Assembly: GCA_023456105.1 (NCBI GenBank)
Contig: JAEYAO010000008.1
Coordinates: forward strand, 1 to 61,851
From: Pseudomonadota bacterium
Lineage (GTDB): Bacteria; Pseudomonadota; Alphaproteobacteria; Caulobacterales; Caulobacteraceae
Length of the DNA: 61,851 nucleotides
Direction of reading: 5' to 3'
Part shown: in pieces, positions 46,944 through 54,686 of the stretch
Position numbering within the stretch: the stretch's first letter is position 1
How the letters are laid out: each line of letters opens with the position of its first letter
Notes under the pieces: model-generated
Told to the model about the DNA's origin: nothing
What the model saw: the letters and a program-made list of their open reading frames with translations, nothing else
The model's database searches: none
Program-made: the position numbers and the translations under genes

Positions 46944-46992
46944 GGCGACAGCTCCGATGAAGCGCCGGCGACGCGTCGTCGGCCAAGCCGCA

Positions 46993-48849
46993 TCAACGCA
47001 AGGGGCGAGCCGGGGTTCCGAACGGCCGCACCGGCTGATCGGCCGGATCCACGGGGCTGAGCGCCTCCGGCGTGGCGAAGGTCATGCGGGCGATGGCGCC
47101 GCCCGACGGCGCGGCGACCAGTTCGAAATCGCCGCGCAACTGCTTGGCGAAGGCGCCCATCAGGGTGCGGCCCACGCCCGACTGGGCGCCGGCGGCCGAG
47201 GCGCCCGGCCCGTCGTCCTCGACCTCCAGGATGCTGCGCTCGCCGTTGACGCGGAAGCGCACGTCCAGCCGCCCGCCGCGGCCGGCGAAGGCGTGCTTCT
47301 GCGCATTGGTGACCGCCTCGACCAGCCACAGGGCCAGGGGCGCCAGCTTGTCGGGATCGACCACGAGGGAGTCGGCCTCCACCTTGGACACGACCACAGG
47401 CCCGCGCGCGGCTTCGCTGGCGACCAGCTGTCCCACCAGTTCGGTCAGGAACTCGCGGGCGTCGGCGTGGCGGATGTCCTCGCTCTGGTAGAGGGTGCGG
47501 TAGATCAGGGCGAGGGCCGAGATGCGCTGGCGCGTGTCGCCCAGCGCCGCCTTGGCCGGCGCGTCGGTTAGCGCCCGCTGCTGCATCGACAGCAGCGAGG
47601 AGATGATCTGCAGGTTGTTCTTCACCCGATGGTGGATCTCGCGCATCAGCGCGTCCTTCTCCATCAGGCTTTCCGTCAGCGAACGGTCGCGCGCGACGAT
47701 GGCCTCGGCCATTTCATCCAGGGTCCGCGCCATGGTGCGGATCTCCGAAGGCGCGTTCATCGCCTGCAGAGGGCGGACGGAGAAGCGCCCCTTGGCGTAG
47801 ATGGCGGCGATCCGCTCCAGATAGTCGAGCCAGCGGATGAAGATGCGCTCGGACAGCAGCATCACGGCCGCGAACGCCGTCAGCCACGCGCCCAGCGGCA
47901 GAAGCAGCGTGCCGATCGGGTTCAGTCGCGCCCACGACAAGAGGCCGGGCGCGGGCGCCGACAGCAGGGCGTAAACGTCATTCCCCGCCAGGGCCGACCC
48001 GGCGTAGTAGCGCCGCTCTCCGTGCGCATCCTTGCCCTGGAAGACGGGAGGGCCGTCGGCGGCGCGCTCCACCCATCCGTTCAGCGTCTGCCGTCCCGAC
48101 AGGCGGAAGGTGTCGGCGTCGGTGGCCACCAGAAGCTGGCCGGCCGCGTCGGTCAGGGCGGCCTGGGAATCCTCCGGAAGCGCGGGGTCGTCGATGTCCG
48201 GCTGCAGGGTCTGCAAGGGAATGACCGCCGCCATGGCCCCGTCGAATCCGCCCATCGGCCGCTCGGCCCGGATCGCGACGATCAGGGACGGCCGTCCGTC
48301 GAAGACGCTGGGCGGGGCCCGCGTCACCACCAGCTCGTCGCCCCGCCGCAGCCGTTGGAACCAGGCTTCGCCCGCGCTGCTGCGGCCGTTGATGGCGGGC
48401 GTCGGGGGGGCGGGGGACGCAATGGCGGCGCTGTCGGCGTCCAAGGCGGGTGCGGGATCAACCGAAGGGGGCGGAGCCGAGGAGTCGCACACCAGCCGGC
48501 CGTCGGCGGTCAGCCGGTAAAGCCCCTCATAGCCCTCCAGCCGCCCGACCAGCGCCGACATCCGCGCTTGGCAGTCCGGATCGTCCACGTCGGGGCTCAG
48601 GGCCCTGAGCAGGACCTGGGCGCTGTCCAGCCGCCCCCGGGCCGCCGCGGCGCTGCGTTCGACCGCGAGCTCGAGATCGCGACGGCGCTCTTCGGCCTGG
48701 ACGCGGAAATGGTCCTGCGTCTGGATGATGCTGAGGATGAAGATCGGCAGCAGGGCCAGCGCCATGGCGACGCCTAGCCGGAACCGGATGCCCTGAAAGC
48801 GGGGCGAGCCGCGCCCGAAGCTCCGGCCCACGGCCGCCAGACGCCTCAT
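46993..48849 (-). CDS. phyK: PhyK-type sensor histidine kinase of the general stress response
   Basis: This 618-residue membrane kinase has helices at about 23-43 and 311-333 bracketing a periplasmic sensor domain of about 260 residues (with a Pro/Ala-rich insert near 125-155). A HAMP-like linker follows, then a HisKA_2 domain with EIHHRVKNNLQIISS (His 406/407) and a C-terminal ATPase domain with VEAVTNAQKHAF and VEDDGPGA. This class phosphorylates PhyR. Its ATG lies one base after the ecfG stop, so it is the third gene of nepR-ecfG-phyK. Confidence 0.9.
   Translation of the reverse strand: MRRLAAVGRSFGRGSPRFQGIRFRLGVAMALALLPIFILSIIQTQDHFRVQAEERRRDLELAVERSAAAARGRLDSAQVLLRALSPDVDDPDCQARMSALVGRLEGYEGLYRLTADGRLVCDSSAPPPSVDPAPALDADSAAIASPAPPTPAINGRSSAGEAWFQRLRRGDELVVTRAPPSVFDGRPSLIVAIRAERPMGGFDGAMAAVIPLQTLQPDIDDPALPEDSQAALTDAAGQLLVATDADTFRLSGRQTLNGWVERAADGPPVFQGKDAHGERRYYAGSALAGNDVYALLSAPAPGLLSWARLNPIGTLLLPLGAWLTAFAAVMLLSERIFIRWLDYLERIAAIYAKGRFSVRPLQAMNAPSEIRTMARTLDEMAEAIVARDRSLTESLMEKDALMREIHHRVKNNLQIISSLLSMQQRALTDAPAKAALGDTRQRISALALIYRTLYQSEDIRHADAREFLTELVGQLVASEAARGPVVVSKVEADSLVVDPDKLAPLALWLVEAVTNAQKHAFAGRGGRLDVRFRVNGERSILEVEDDGPGASAAGAQSGVGRTLMGAFAKQLRGDFELVAAPSGGAIARMTFATPEALSPVDPADQPVRPFGTPARPLR
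46995..47019 (-). promoter_or_regulatory. EcfG-type promoter for the entericidin-like gene
   Basis: On the minus strand GGAAC (47019-47015), 16 bp, then CGTT (46998-46995): an exact match to the alphaproteobacterial EcfG consensus. The predicted start site gives a leader of about 45 bases. The promoter overlaps the last codons of phyK. Confidence 0.82.
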
Positions 48850-48850
48850 G

Positions 48851-49462
48851 TCAGTTCCGGGCGCCGCTCAGACGGTCCGCGTCGGCCAAAATCGAGCGCA
48901 TGGCGTCGCCGGCCGCCTTGCCGTCGCGGCCGTAACCGCCCTTTTCCAGAGTGGCCTGAAGCGCGCGGCGCGCGCGGCTGACGCGGCTCTTCACCGTGCC
49001 GACGGCGCAGCCGCAGATCTCGGCCGCCTCTTCATAGGCGAAGCCGCCTGCGCCCACCAGGATCAGCGCCTCTCGCTGCTCTTCCGGCAGGGTCTTCAGC
49101 GCCTGGCGCAGTTCGTCCAGGGCGACCGGCGCCTCGGGATCGTCCACGGCGACGAGGGTGCGTTCGGCGGCTTCCTGATCCAGCTGCGACTGGCGCCAGG
49201 AGCGACGCTTTTCCGAGTAGAACTGGTTGCGCAAAATCATGAAGGTCCAAGCCTTCATGTTGGTGCCCATCTGGTACGAGGCCCGCGCGTCCCAGGCCTT
49301 CATCATGGCGTCCTGGGCCAGATCGTCGGCCGCGGTCGGATCGCCGGTCAGGGTCCGGGCGAAGGCGCGCAGGTGCGGGATCAGCGTGACCAGTTCGGTC
49401 TTGAAGGCCGCGTCGTCGGCCGAGGGCGGTTTGGGCGCGGCGCCCAAGCGTGCGGTGCTCAT
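48851..49462 (-). CDS. ecfG: EcfG-family general stress response sigma factor
   Basis: This 203-residue ECF sigma factor has region 2 with LRAFARTLTGDPTAADDLAQDAM (about 31-53) and region 4 with LPEEQREALILVGAGGFAYEEAAEICG and VGTVKSRVSRARRAL. It is held inactive by NepR and drives promoters of the GGAAC-N16/17-CGTT type. Its ATG overlaps the nepR stop (ATGA), so anti-sigma and sigma are translated together. It corresponds to SigT in Caulobacter. Length is a little longer at both ends than the minimal ECF. Confidence 0.95.
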   Translation of the reverse strand: MSTARLGAAPKPPSADDAAFKTELVTLIPHLRAFARTLTGDPTAADDLAQDAMMKAWDARASYQMGTNMKAWTFMILRNQFYSEKRRSWRQSQLDQEAAERTLVAVDDPEAPVALDELRQALKTLPEEQREALILVGAGGFAYEEAAEICGCAVGTVKSRVSRARRALQATLEKGGYGRDGKAAGDAMRSILADADRLSGARN

Positions 49463-49665
49463 GATTGGTCGCCTTGCGACGCACGGGCGTCGGCGCGGCG
49501 CAGGATATCCAGGAACTCGTCCGGAACAGGTTCATTGACCACCTGGTCGAACATGTGCCGCAGCTTCACGCCGATGGCTTGCTGGCGCAGTCGCGCCTCC
49601 TCGAGACCAGCCTCGTCGTCAGGCGCGACAGGGTCCCGCCGTGAGGCGTGGGATGAATCAGTCAT
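49459..49665 (-). CDS. nepR: NepR anti-sigma factor
   Basis: This 68-residue protein is recognised by IGVKLRHMFDQVVNEPVPDEFLDIL, the two-helix NepR core that binds either EcfG or phosphorylated PhyR. The N-terminal 25 residues are a variable arm. ATG 49665 is the first good codon after the EcfG-type promoter and gives the usual NepR size. It is first in the operon nepR-ecfG-phyK. Confidence 0.94.
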   Translation of the reverse strand: MTDSSHASRRDPVAPDDEAGLEEARLRQQAIGVKLRHMFDQVVNEPVPDEFLDILRRADARASQGDQS

Positions 49666-49712
49666 GTACGGGACACCGCCCCCAACTTGCAGTGTGATAA
49701 TCAAGCGGCCTA

Positions 49713-49737
49713 AACGCCGCCCTCTCCGTGCGGTTCC
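49713..49737 (-). promoter_or_regulatory. EcfG-type promoter of nepR-ecfG-phyK
   Basis: On the minus strand GGAAC (49737-49733), a 16-bp spacer, then CGTT (49716-49713): an exact consensus, giving a leader of about 40 bases before nepR. It implies positive feedback of EcfG on its own operon. Confidence 0.9.
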
Positions 49738-49778
49738 GGCGACGCCCGCACTTTGTTGCAGGTCTTGCGCCACGGCGT

Positions 49779-49803
49779 GGAACCGTGGTGGTGTGCGCAC
49801 GTT
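49779..49803 (+). promoter_or_regulatory. EcfG-type promoter of phyR
   Basis: GGAAC (49779-49783), a 16-bp spacer, then CGTT (49800-49803): an exact consensus about 60 bp upstream of the phyR ATG. It sits back to back with the nepR promoter; about 41 bp separate the two -35 elements. Confidence 0.9.
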
Positions 49804-49864
49804 CTGCAACGCTGTAGCGCTTTCCCGATCTGGTCGGGAGGGCGATTTTCGTCGGGGAATATCC

Positions 49865-50659
49865 ATGAGTCTCTTGGCCAGGCTAGCGCCGCATCTTCCG
49901 TATGTCCGTCGTTATGCGCGAGCGCTGACCGGCGATCAGTCGACGGGCGACAACTATGTGCGCGTGGCGCTGGAGGCTCTGGCCGCCGGGGAGCAGCAGC
50001 TGCCTCCGGAAATGACGCCGCGCGTCGCGCTTTATCATGTGTTTCACGCCATCTGGTCGTCCACAGGCGCCCGGCTGGAGGATGAAAGCGGCCTGGACGG
50101 GCGCGAGGACGCGTCCCGCCGGCTGATGCGCATCTCGCCGCGGTCCCGCCAGGCCTTTCTGCTGACGGCGCTGGAAGGTTTCACCCCGTCCGAGGCCGCG
50201 CAGATCCTGTCGGCCGATCCGCGCGACGTGGAGCGGCTGATCTCGGACGCCCAGTCCGACATCGACGCCGAGCTCGCGACCGACGTGCTGATCATCGAGG
50301 ACGAGGCGATCATCTCGGCGGACATCGAAAGTCTCGTGCGGGAGCTGGGCCACCGGGTCACCGGCACGGCCACGACCCACGACGAAGCGGTGGATGCGGT
50401 TTCGCGTCACCGTCCGGGTCTGGTGCTGGCGGACATCCAGCTGGCTGACGGATCGTCCGGCATCGATGCCGTTAAGGACATCCTGAAGAGCATCGACGTG
50501 CCCGTGATCTTCATCACCGCCTTCCCCGAGCGCCTGCTGACGGGCGAGCGTCCGGAGCCGACCTTCCTGATCACCAAGCCCTTCCAGCCCGAGACGGTGA
50601 AGGCGGCGATCAGCCAGGCGCTGTTCTTCCATCCTTCGCGCCAGAAGGAAGCCGCCTGA
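49865..50659 (+). CDS. phyR: PhyR anti-anti-sigma response regulator
   Basis: This 264-residue protein has an N-terminal sigma-like domain (residues 1-130, with SRQAFLLTALEGFTPSEAAQIL resembling region 4) and a C-terminal receiver domain (VLIIEDEAIISADIE, phospho-acceptor D190 in VLADIQLADG, K238 in ITKPF). When phosphorylated, the sigma-like part binds NepR and releases EcfG. ATG 49865 lies about 60 bp after an EcfG promoter. The gene is divergent from nepR and ends in a terminator. All key residues are present. Confidence 0.96.
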   Translation: MSLLARLAPHLPYVRRYARALTGDQSTGDNYVRVALEALAAGEQQLPPEMTPRVALYHVFHAIWSSTGARLEDESGLDGREDASRRLMRISPRSRQAFLLTALEGFTPSEAAQILSADPRDVERLISDAQSDIDAELATDVLIIEDEAIISADIESLVRELGHRVTGTATTHDEAVDAVSRHRPGLVLADIQLADGSSGIDAVKDILKSIDVPVIFITAFPERLLTGERPEPTFLITKPFQPETVKAAISQALFFHPSRQKEAA

Positions 50660-50685
50660 AACCCAGGCGCACGAACCTCGTCGAT

Positions 50686-50719
50686 AAGGCCGCTTCGCTT
50701 CCCGCGAGGCGGCCTTTTT
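50686..50719 (+). terminator. Rho-independent terminator after phyR
   Basis: AGGCCGC (50687-50693) pairs with GCGGCCT (50709-50715), with further inner pairing, followed by a T-run, about 30 bp after the phyR stop. Confidence 0.8.
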
Positions 50720-50751
50720 CATGCTCGTGACGGACCCCGAGCTTCAGACGC

Positions 50752-50788
50752 GAAAAAGCCCGCTGCGGGGGATACATCGCAGCGGGCT
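50752..50788 (-). terminator. Strong minus-strand terminator between phyR and hisS
   Basis: On the minus strand an 11-base stem (AGCCCGCTGCG/CGCAGCGGGCT, 50788-50757) and ten-base loop are followed by TTTTT (50757-50753). It is about 200 bp past the hisS stop, so it may end a separate transcript. Confidence 0.85.
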
Positions 50789-50868
50789 CTTTGCGCTCTT
50801 GCTGAGCGGACGTTTCCTCCCCGAAACGCCTTCAAGAAGCACCGCGTTTGCGTCTGGCCTCTCGAGTG
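50752..50868 (-). ncRNA. Candidate small RNA between hisS and phyR
   Basis: On the minus strand a TTGACT-like -35 (near 50901-50896) is followed by about 115 bases with several hairpins. These include GGTCTC/GAGGCC near the 5' end, CGTTTC-GGGGAG-GAAACG with a purine-rich loop, and CGCTC-AGCAA-GAGCG. The transcript would end at the strong terminator at 50788-50753. There is no good coding frame. The -10 is weak and no EcfG promoter is present. The alternative is simply a long 3' end of hisS. Confidence 0.4.
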
Positions 50869-50979
50869 AGACCAAATGACGCCTTAACCGGGTCCAAGTC
50901 AACGCCGCCTCGCCGCCTCGACAGGGTTTGTTCGAAAAAACGTCGAACACAACCGTCCAGTCTGTCCAGTTATCGAAGC

Positions 50980-52485
50980 CTATTCGATAATAGCCTGGAT
51001 TACTGCGGCGAGCTGGTCGCGCGGGACGGTTTGCTGGCCGGGGCGTTCGGCCTTCCAGGCCTCGTTGTCCGCGATGCCTCGGGCCGCGGCGCGACCTGCG
51101 TTCAGATCCTTGATCGTGACCAGCCTTTGGGCGATCTCGTCACCGCCCAGCAGCACGGCGGCGGGCGCGCCCCGGCGATCGGCGTATTTCATCTGCGCCT
51201 TCATGCCCGCCCGACCCAAGTAGAGTTCGGCCGCGACGCCGGCGGCGCGCAGTTCGGCGACGGCCGACAGATAATGGGGCGTGTCGGCGTCCGAAAAGGC
51301 GATCACCACCACCGGCCCCCGCGTCGCGCCCGCCGCGCCATGGCCTGCGGCGCGCAAGGCGGCCGCAAGGCGCGACACGCCGAACGAAAAGCCCGTCGCG
51401 GGCAGGCTCTGGCCGGTGAAGCGGGCCACCAGATCGTCATAGCGACCGCCCCCGCCGATGGAGCCGAACCGCACCGGCCGCCCCCTGTCGTCCGTGGTCT
51501 CCAGCAGCAGTTCGGCCTCGAACACCGCGCCGGTGTAATACTCCAGCCCACGCACGATAGTCGGATCGAAGCGCACCGCCGCCTCCTCGACCCGCATGGC
51601 CCTCAGCGCCTCGTCGATGGCCGAGAGTTCAGCAAGTGCGGCCTCGCCAGCCGCCCCCAGCGACGCGCCGCAGTTCGCGACGGTCCGCAGCGTTTCAGCG
51701 CGCGTCATGCCGGGGTTTGACGCGGACGCCAAAAAGGCCTGGATCGCGTCGGTGACGGACGAAGGTAGGCGGGCGCCCCTGGTATAGTCGCCGGACTCGT
51801 CCAGCCGCCCCTCGCCGAGCAGGGCCGCGACCCCCTCCCAGCCCAGGCGGTCGAACTTGTCCACGGCGCGCAAGGCGGTCAGCCGCTGCGCCGGATCGGA
51901 CACGCCTCCGGCGTCGAACAGGCCGTCGAACAGCTTGCGGTTGGAGACGCGGATCACCGCCTGGCCGGGCCCAAGCCCGGCCGCGCGAAGGCCTTCGCCC
52001 GCCATGGCGATGATCTCGGCGTCGGCTTCCGGCCGGTCGGAGCCCACGGTGTCGGCGTCGCACTGCCAGAACTCACGGAAGCGGCCGGGGCCGGGCTTTT
52101 CGTTGCGCCAGACCGGCCCGTAGGCATAGCGGCGGAAAGGCTTGGGCAGGGTCTCCCAGTTCTGCGCCGCGAACCGGGCCAGAGGCGCGGTGTGGTCATA
52201 GCGCAGCGCCATCCAGTCGCCGGGCGTGTCCGAGCCCGCGTCGTCCTGCAACGCGAACACCCCCTCGTTGGGACGGTCGGCGTCCGGCAGGAACTTGCCC
52301 AAGGCGTCGGCGTATTCGAACGCCGGCGTCTCCAGCGCCTCAAAGCCCCAGCGTTGGTAGACGCGCGACACCTCGGCCACGATGCGCCGCTCGGCCAGCA
52401 GGTCCGGTCCGCGCTTGTCGCCGAAGCCGCGGGGGTTGCGGGCGAGCGGGCGGGCGGTGGCGTCGTCAGGGGTGTCGGTGCTCAT
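50980..52485 (-). CDS. hisS: Histidyl-tRNA synthetase
   Basis: This class II synthetase charges tRNA-His. The 501-residue protein shows motif 1 (GFEALETPAFEYADAL), motif 2 (RNEKPGPGRFREFWQCDADTVG), the histidine-specific LEYYTGAVFEAELL, motif 3 (TGFSFGVSRLAAAL) and a C-terminal anticodon-binding domain. The length is above the E. coli enzyme because of insertions typical of alphaproteobacteria. The stop codon lies in a TTATCGA/TCGATAA inverted repeat. DUF4893 and hybrid-kinase genes lie upstream on the same strand. Confidence 0.97.
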   Translation of the reverse strand: MSTDTPDDATARPLARNPRGFGDKRGPDLLAERRIVAEVSRVYQRWGFEALETPAFEYADALGKFLPDADRPNEGVFALQDDAGSDTPGDWMALRYDHTAPLARFAAQNWETLPKPFRRYAYGPVWRNEKPGPGRFREFWQCDADTVGSDRPEADAEIIAMAGEGLRAAGLGPGQAVIRVSNRKLFDGLFDAGGVSDPAQRLTALRAVDKFDRLGWEGVAALLGEGRLDESGDYTRGARLPSSVTDAIQAFLASASNPGMTRAETLRTVANCGASLGAAGEAALAELSAIDEALRAMRVEEAAVRFDPTIVRGLEYYTGAVFEAELLLETTDDRGRPVRFGSIGGGGRYDDLVARFTGQSLPATGFSFGVSRLAAALRAAGHGAAGATRGPVVVIAFSDADTPHYLSAVAELRAAGVAAELYLGRAGMKAQMKYADRRGAPAAVLLGGDEIAQRLVTIKDLNAGRAAARGIADNEAWKAERPGQQTVPRDQLAAVIQAIIE

Positions 52486-52526
52486 GGCGGGCGATTAAGC
52501 CATCGCCTTCGCCGCCGCAACGCGCC

Positions 52527-53195
52527 TCAGGCGGCCGGAACCAGTTCAATGAGGTCGAGAGTCGATTCCGCCTGCGGCCAGGGCGTGACCAGCCGCCAGC
52601 GCCGTTCGCCGATCCGCTCCAGCACCGCCAGCATGTCTCGGTCGGCGGACTGCCCGTAGGCGGGAGAGGTCGTCTCGCCGCCAAGCGCCATCGCTCCCAG
52701 AAGAATCATGCGCCGGTCGGTGTCGGCGAAGAGCCGGCCGGACGGGCGCTGCGATCCCGTGAGCTTGATGAAGCGCAAGCCCTCTGGGGTCTGCTCGATG
52801 CGGCAGGCGAACCAGCCATAGACCACATAGCCCAACCCGGCCTCTTCGCCGGCCGTCTCCGACTGGGAGCCCAGCTTCACCGTTCGACAGCGATAGGCGC
52901 CCGGCGGCGGCGGCACGCCCGGCCGCGCCGCATCCGGCGCGATCAACTCGCCCACGCGCGTCAGGTCGCCCGATCCCGGCAGGCGGCGGGCCTGATCCAG
53001 GGCCCGTGTCCAGGCCTCGCCCAGACGGTCATGGCGGTCCTGATCGGCGGCGCTGGCCTCGGCGCGCCAGCCGGAGGAGGCCGGCGTCGGAGCCGCCTCC
53101 TCGACCGGCGGCGTGGCGGGGGGCGACGTGGCGCAACCCGCGGCGGCCAGGATGAGCAGGGAGGCGATGATCGATCGGGAACGAACGAGACGCAA
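52527..53195 (-). CDS. DUF4893 family lipoprotein
   Basis: This 222-residue predicted lipoprotein (lipobox LAAAGC, Cys 21) has a body that fits DUF4893: an N-terminal WRAEASAADQDRHDRLGEAW helix, then GAYRCRTVKLGSQ and YGWFACRIE. Two conserved Cys residues may pair in the periplasm. Function is unknown. The start is a TTG with AGGAG seven bases before it. It lies 41 bp upstream of hisS. Confidence 0.8.
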   Translation of the reverse strand: MRLVRSRSIIASLLILAAAGCATSPPATPPVEEAAPTPASSGWRAEASAADQDRHDRLGEAWTRALDQARRLPGSGDLTRVGELIAPDAARPGVPPPPGAYRCRTVKLGSQSETAGEEAGLGYVVYGWFACRIEQTPEGLRFIKLTGSQRPSGRLFADTDRRMILLGAMALGGETTSPAYGQSADRDMLAVLERIGERRWRLVTPWPQAESTLDLIELVPAA

Positions 53196-53272
53196 GCGGC
53201 GGCTCCTTGCAGAACAAGACCCGTGTTGACCCGGAACACCGGGGCCGCGTCAAGGGCGGTGTTCGCCGACGC

Positions 53273-54622
53273 CTATGCGCAGGCCGAGCCGGTCGCCCGC
53301 ATCTGTTCGCCCATCGAGTCTTCCGCAGCCTCGGCGAGAGCCCGCTCCAGCGCCTGGGCCAGGGCCGGGACATGCAGCGGCTTGGCGAGGTAGGTGGAGA
53401 AGCCGGAGGCCCCGACCTTTGCGAGATCATCCGGCAGGGCCCCGGCGGACAGGGCGATAACAGGGATGTCGCGGGTCAGGGGATCGCCGTCCAGCCGCGC
53501 CTTCACCTCGATTCCGTCCATGCCGGGCAGGTTGATGTCCAGGATCACCACGTCCGGCCGCAGGTCGCGCGCCAAGGTCAGGCCTTCCGGACCCGTCTCG
53601 GCCACATGCAGCGCCAGAGGCCCCAGGGCCGTGATCACCTGGCGCATCAGGGCGATGTTGGATGGATTGTCCTCGACGTACAGCAGGGTCGCCGGCGGGA
53701 GCGGCCTGTCCGGCGCGGCGACGACCGGCATGTCCCGCCGAGCCGCTCGCGCCAGGGTCATGACGAGGTCCAGACCGTCGGCGCCCGCCGCGGCGGTCAG
53801 TCGGCCGCCCATCGCCTCGACCAGTCCCCGCGCCAGCGCCAGGTTCATGACTTCGCCCCGAGGCAGGGCGGGGTCGCTAAAGGTTTCAAACGGCTTGAAC
53901 AGCGTCCCCAGCTCCGCCGACGTCGGCGATCCCGCCGCGTCCGACACCCGCACGACCAGTTCGGCGTCGTCATCGGCCTCAAGTGCGATCGAGACCACGG
54001 CGTCGGACGAGCTTCGACGGATCGCGTGGCTGATCAGCGTCGTCAGCGTCTCGTGCAGGCGCCCGCGATCGGCGGCGACGCAAATCCCGGCCTCGGGCGT
54101 GGGAAGGCCCAGGGTGACGCCTCTGGCTTGCGCCAGCGACGCCAGACCGTCGCAGACCTGACGCAGAAGGACCTGCGGATCCACACGCTCTATCGACAGG
54201 GACACGCGTCCCGCCTGAAGGCGGGCGAAGGCCGTCACCTGGTCGACCAGGTCTCGCAGTTCGGCGCCGGCGCCCAGAATCTGATGCACGGCCTGATCCT
54301 GCCGACGGGTCAGCGGCTCGGCCGCCCCATTCATTCGGATCAGTTCGGCGAAGCCAATCACGGCGTTGAGCGGCGTTCTGAGTTCATGGCCCAGGCCATT
54401 GAGGAAGTCGGACTTGGACTGGCTGGCTTCGGAAAGCCTAAGCGCCTGGGCGCGAGACAGCTCCAGCGCCTGATCCAGCGCGCGCGTGCGTTCCCGCACC
54501 CGTTGCTCCAGCGTCTCGTTCTCTCGCAGCAGACGTTCCGCCCGGCCGCGAGACCTCAACGCCGTCGCCCAGCCCGCCGTCGCCGCGGCGAGCGCCAAGG
54601 CTCCGAACACCGCCCGTTCCAT
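53273..54622 (-). CDS. Hybrid histidine kinase with degenerate ATPase domain and C-terminal receiver
   Basis: This 449-residue protein has an N-terminal helix, a coiled-coil (about 28-65), and a HisKA domain with GHELRTPLNAVIGFAEL (His about 78). The ATPase-like domain departs from consensus: the N box reads TLISHAIRRSS (usual Asn is His), the G1 box reads VSDAAGS (no GxG), and the G2 box reads MNLALARGLV (glycines lost). The receiver domain is intact (LYVEDNPSN, VVILDINLPGMDG, LAKPL). ATP binding may be lost, so it may relay or remove phosphate rather than start it. That is inference. Confidence 0.8.
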   Translation of the reverse strand: MERAVFGALALAAATAGWATALRSRGRAERLLRENETLEQRVRERTRALDQALELSRAQALRLSEASQSKSDFLNGLGHELRTPLNAVIGFAELIRMNGAAEPLTRRQDQAVHQILGAGAELRDLVDQVTAFARLQAGRVSLSIERVDPQVLLRQVCDGLASLAQARGVTLGLPTPEAGICVAADRGRLHETLTTLISHAIRRSSSDAVVSIALEADDDAELVVRVSDAAGSPTSAELGTLFKPFETFSDPALPRGEVMNLALARGLVEAMGGRLTAAAGADGLDLVMTLARAARRDMPVVAAPDRPLPPATLLYVEDNPSNIALMRQVITALGPLALHVAETGPEGLTLARDLRPDVVILDINLPGMDGIEVKARLDGDPLTRDIPVIALSAGALPDDLAKVGASGFSTYLAKPLHVPALAQALERALAEAAEDSMGEQMRATGSACA

Positions 54623-54686
54623 GCACCATCCCCCGGTTCGATGGGATCATGCCGGTAGAGAGTCGCCGGACGGTGAATCTTCTCGC

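Noticed and set aside
50660..50760. EcfG promoter for the candidate small RNA or downstream of phyR
   Set aside because: Only a degenerate CGAAC-N16-CTTC was found; too far from the consensus to call.
50744..50950. 68-codon minus-strand open frame between phyR and hisS
   Set aside because: It spans the strong terminator stem and its composition is not protein-like; a structured RNA fits better.
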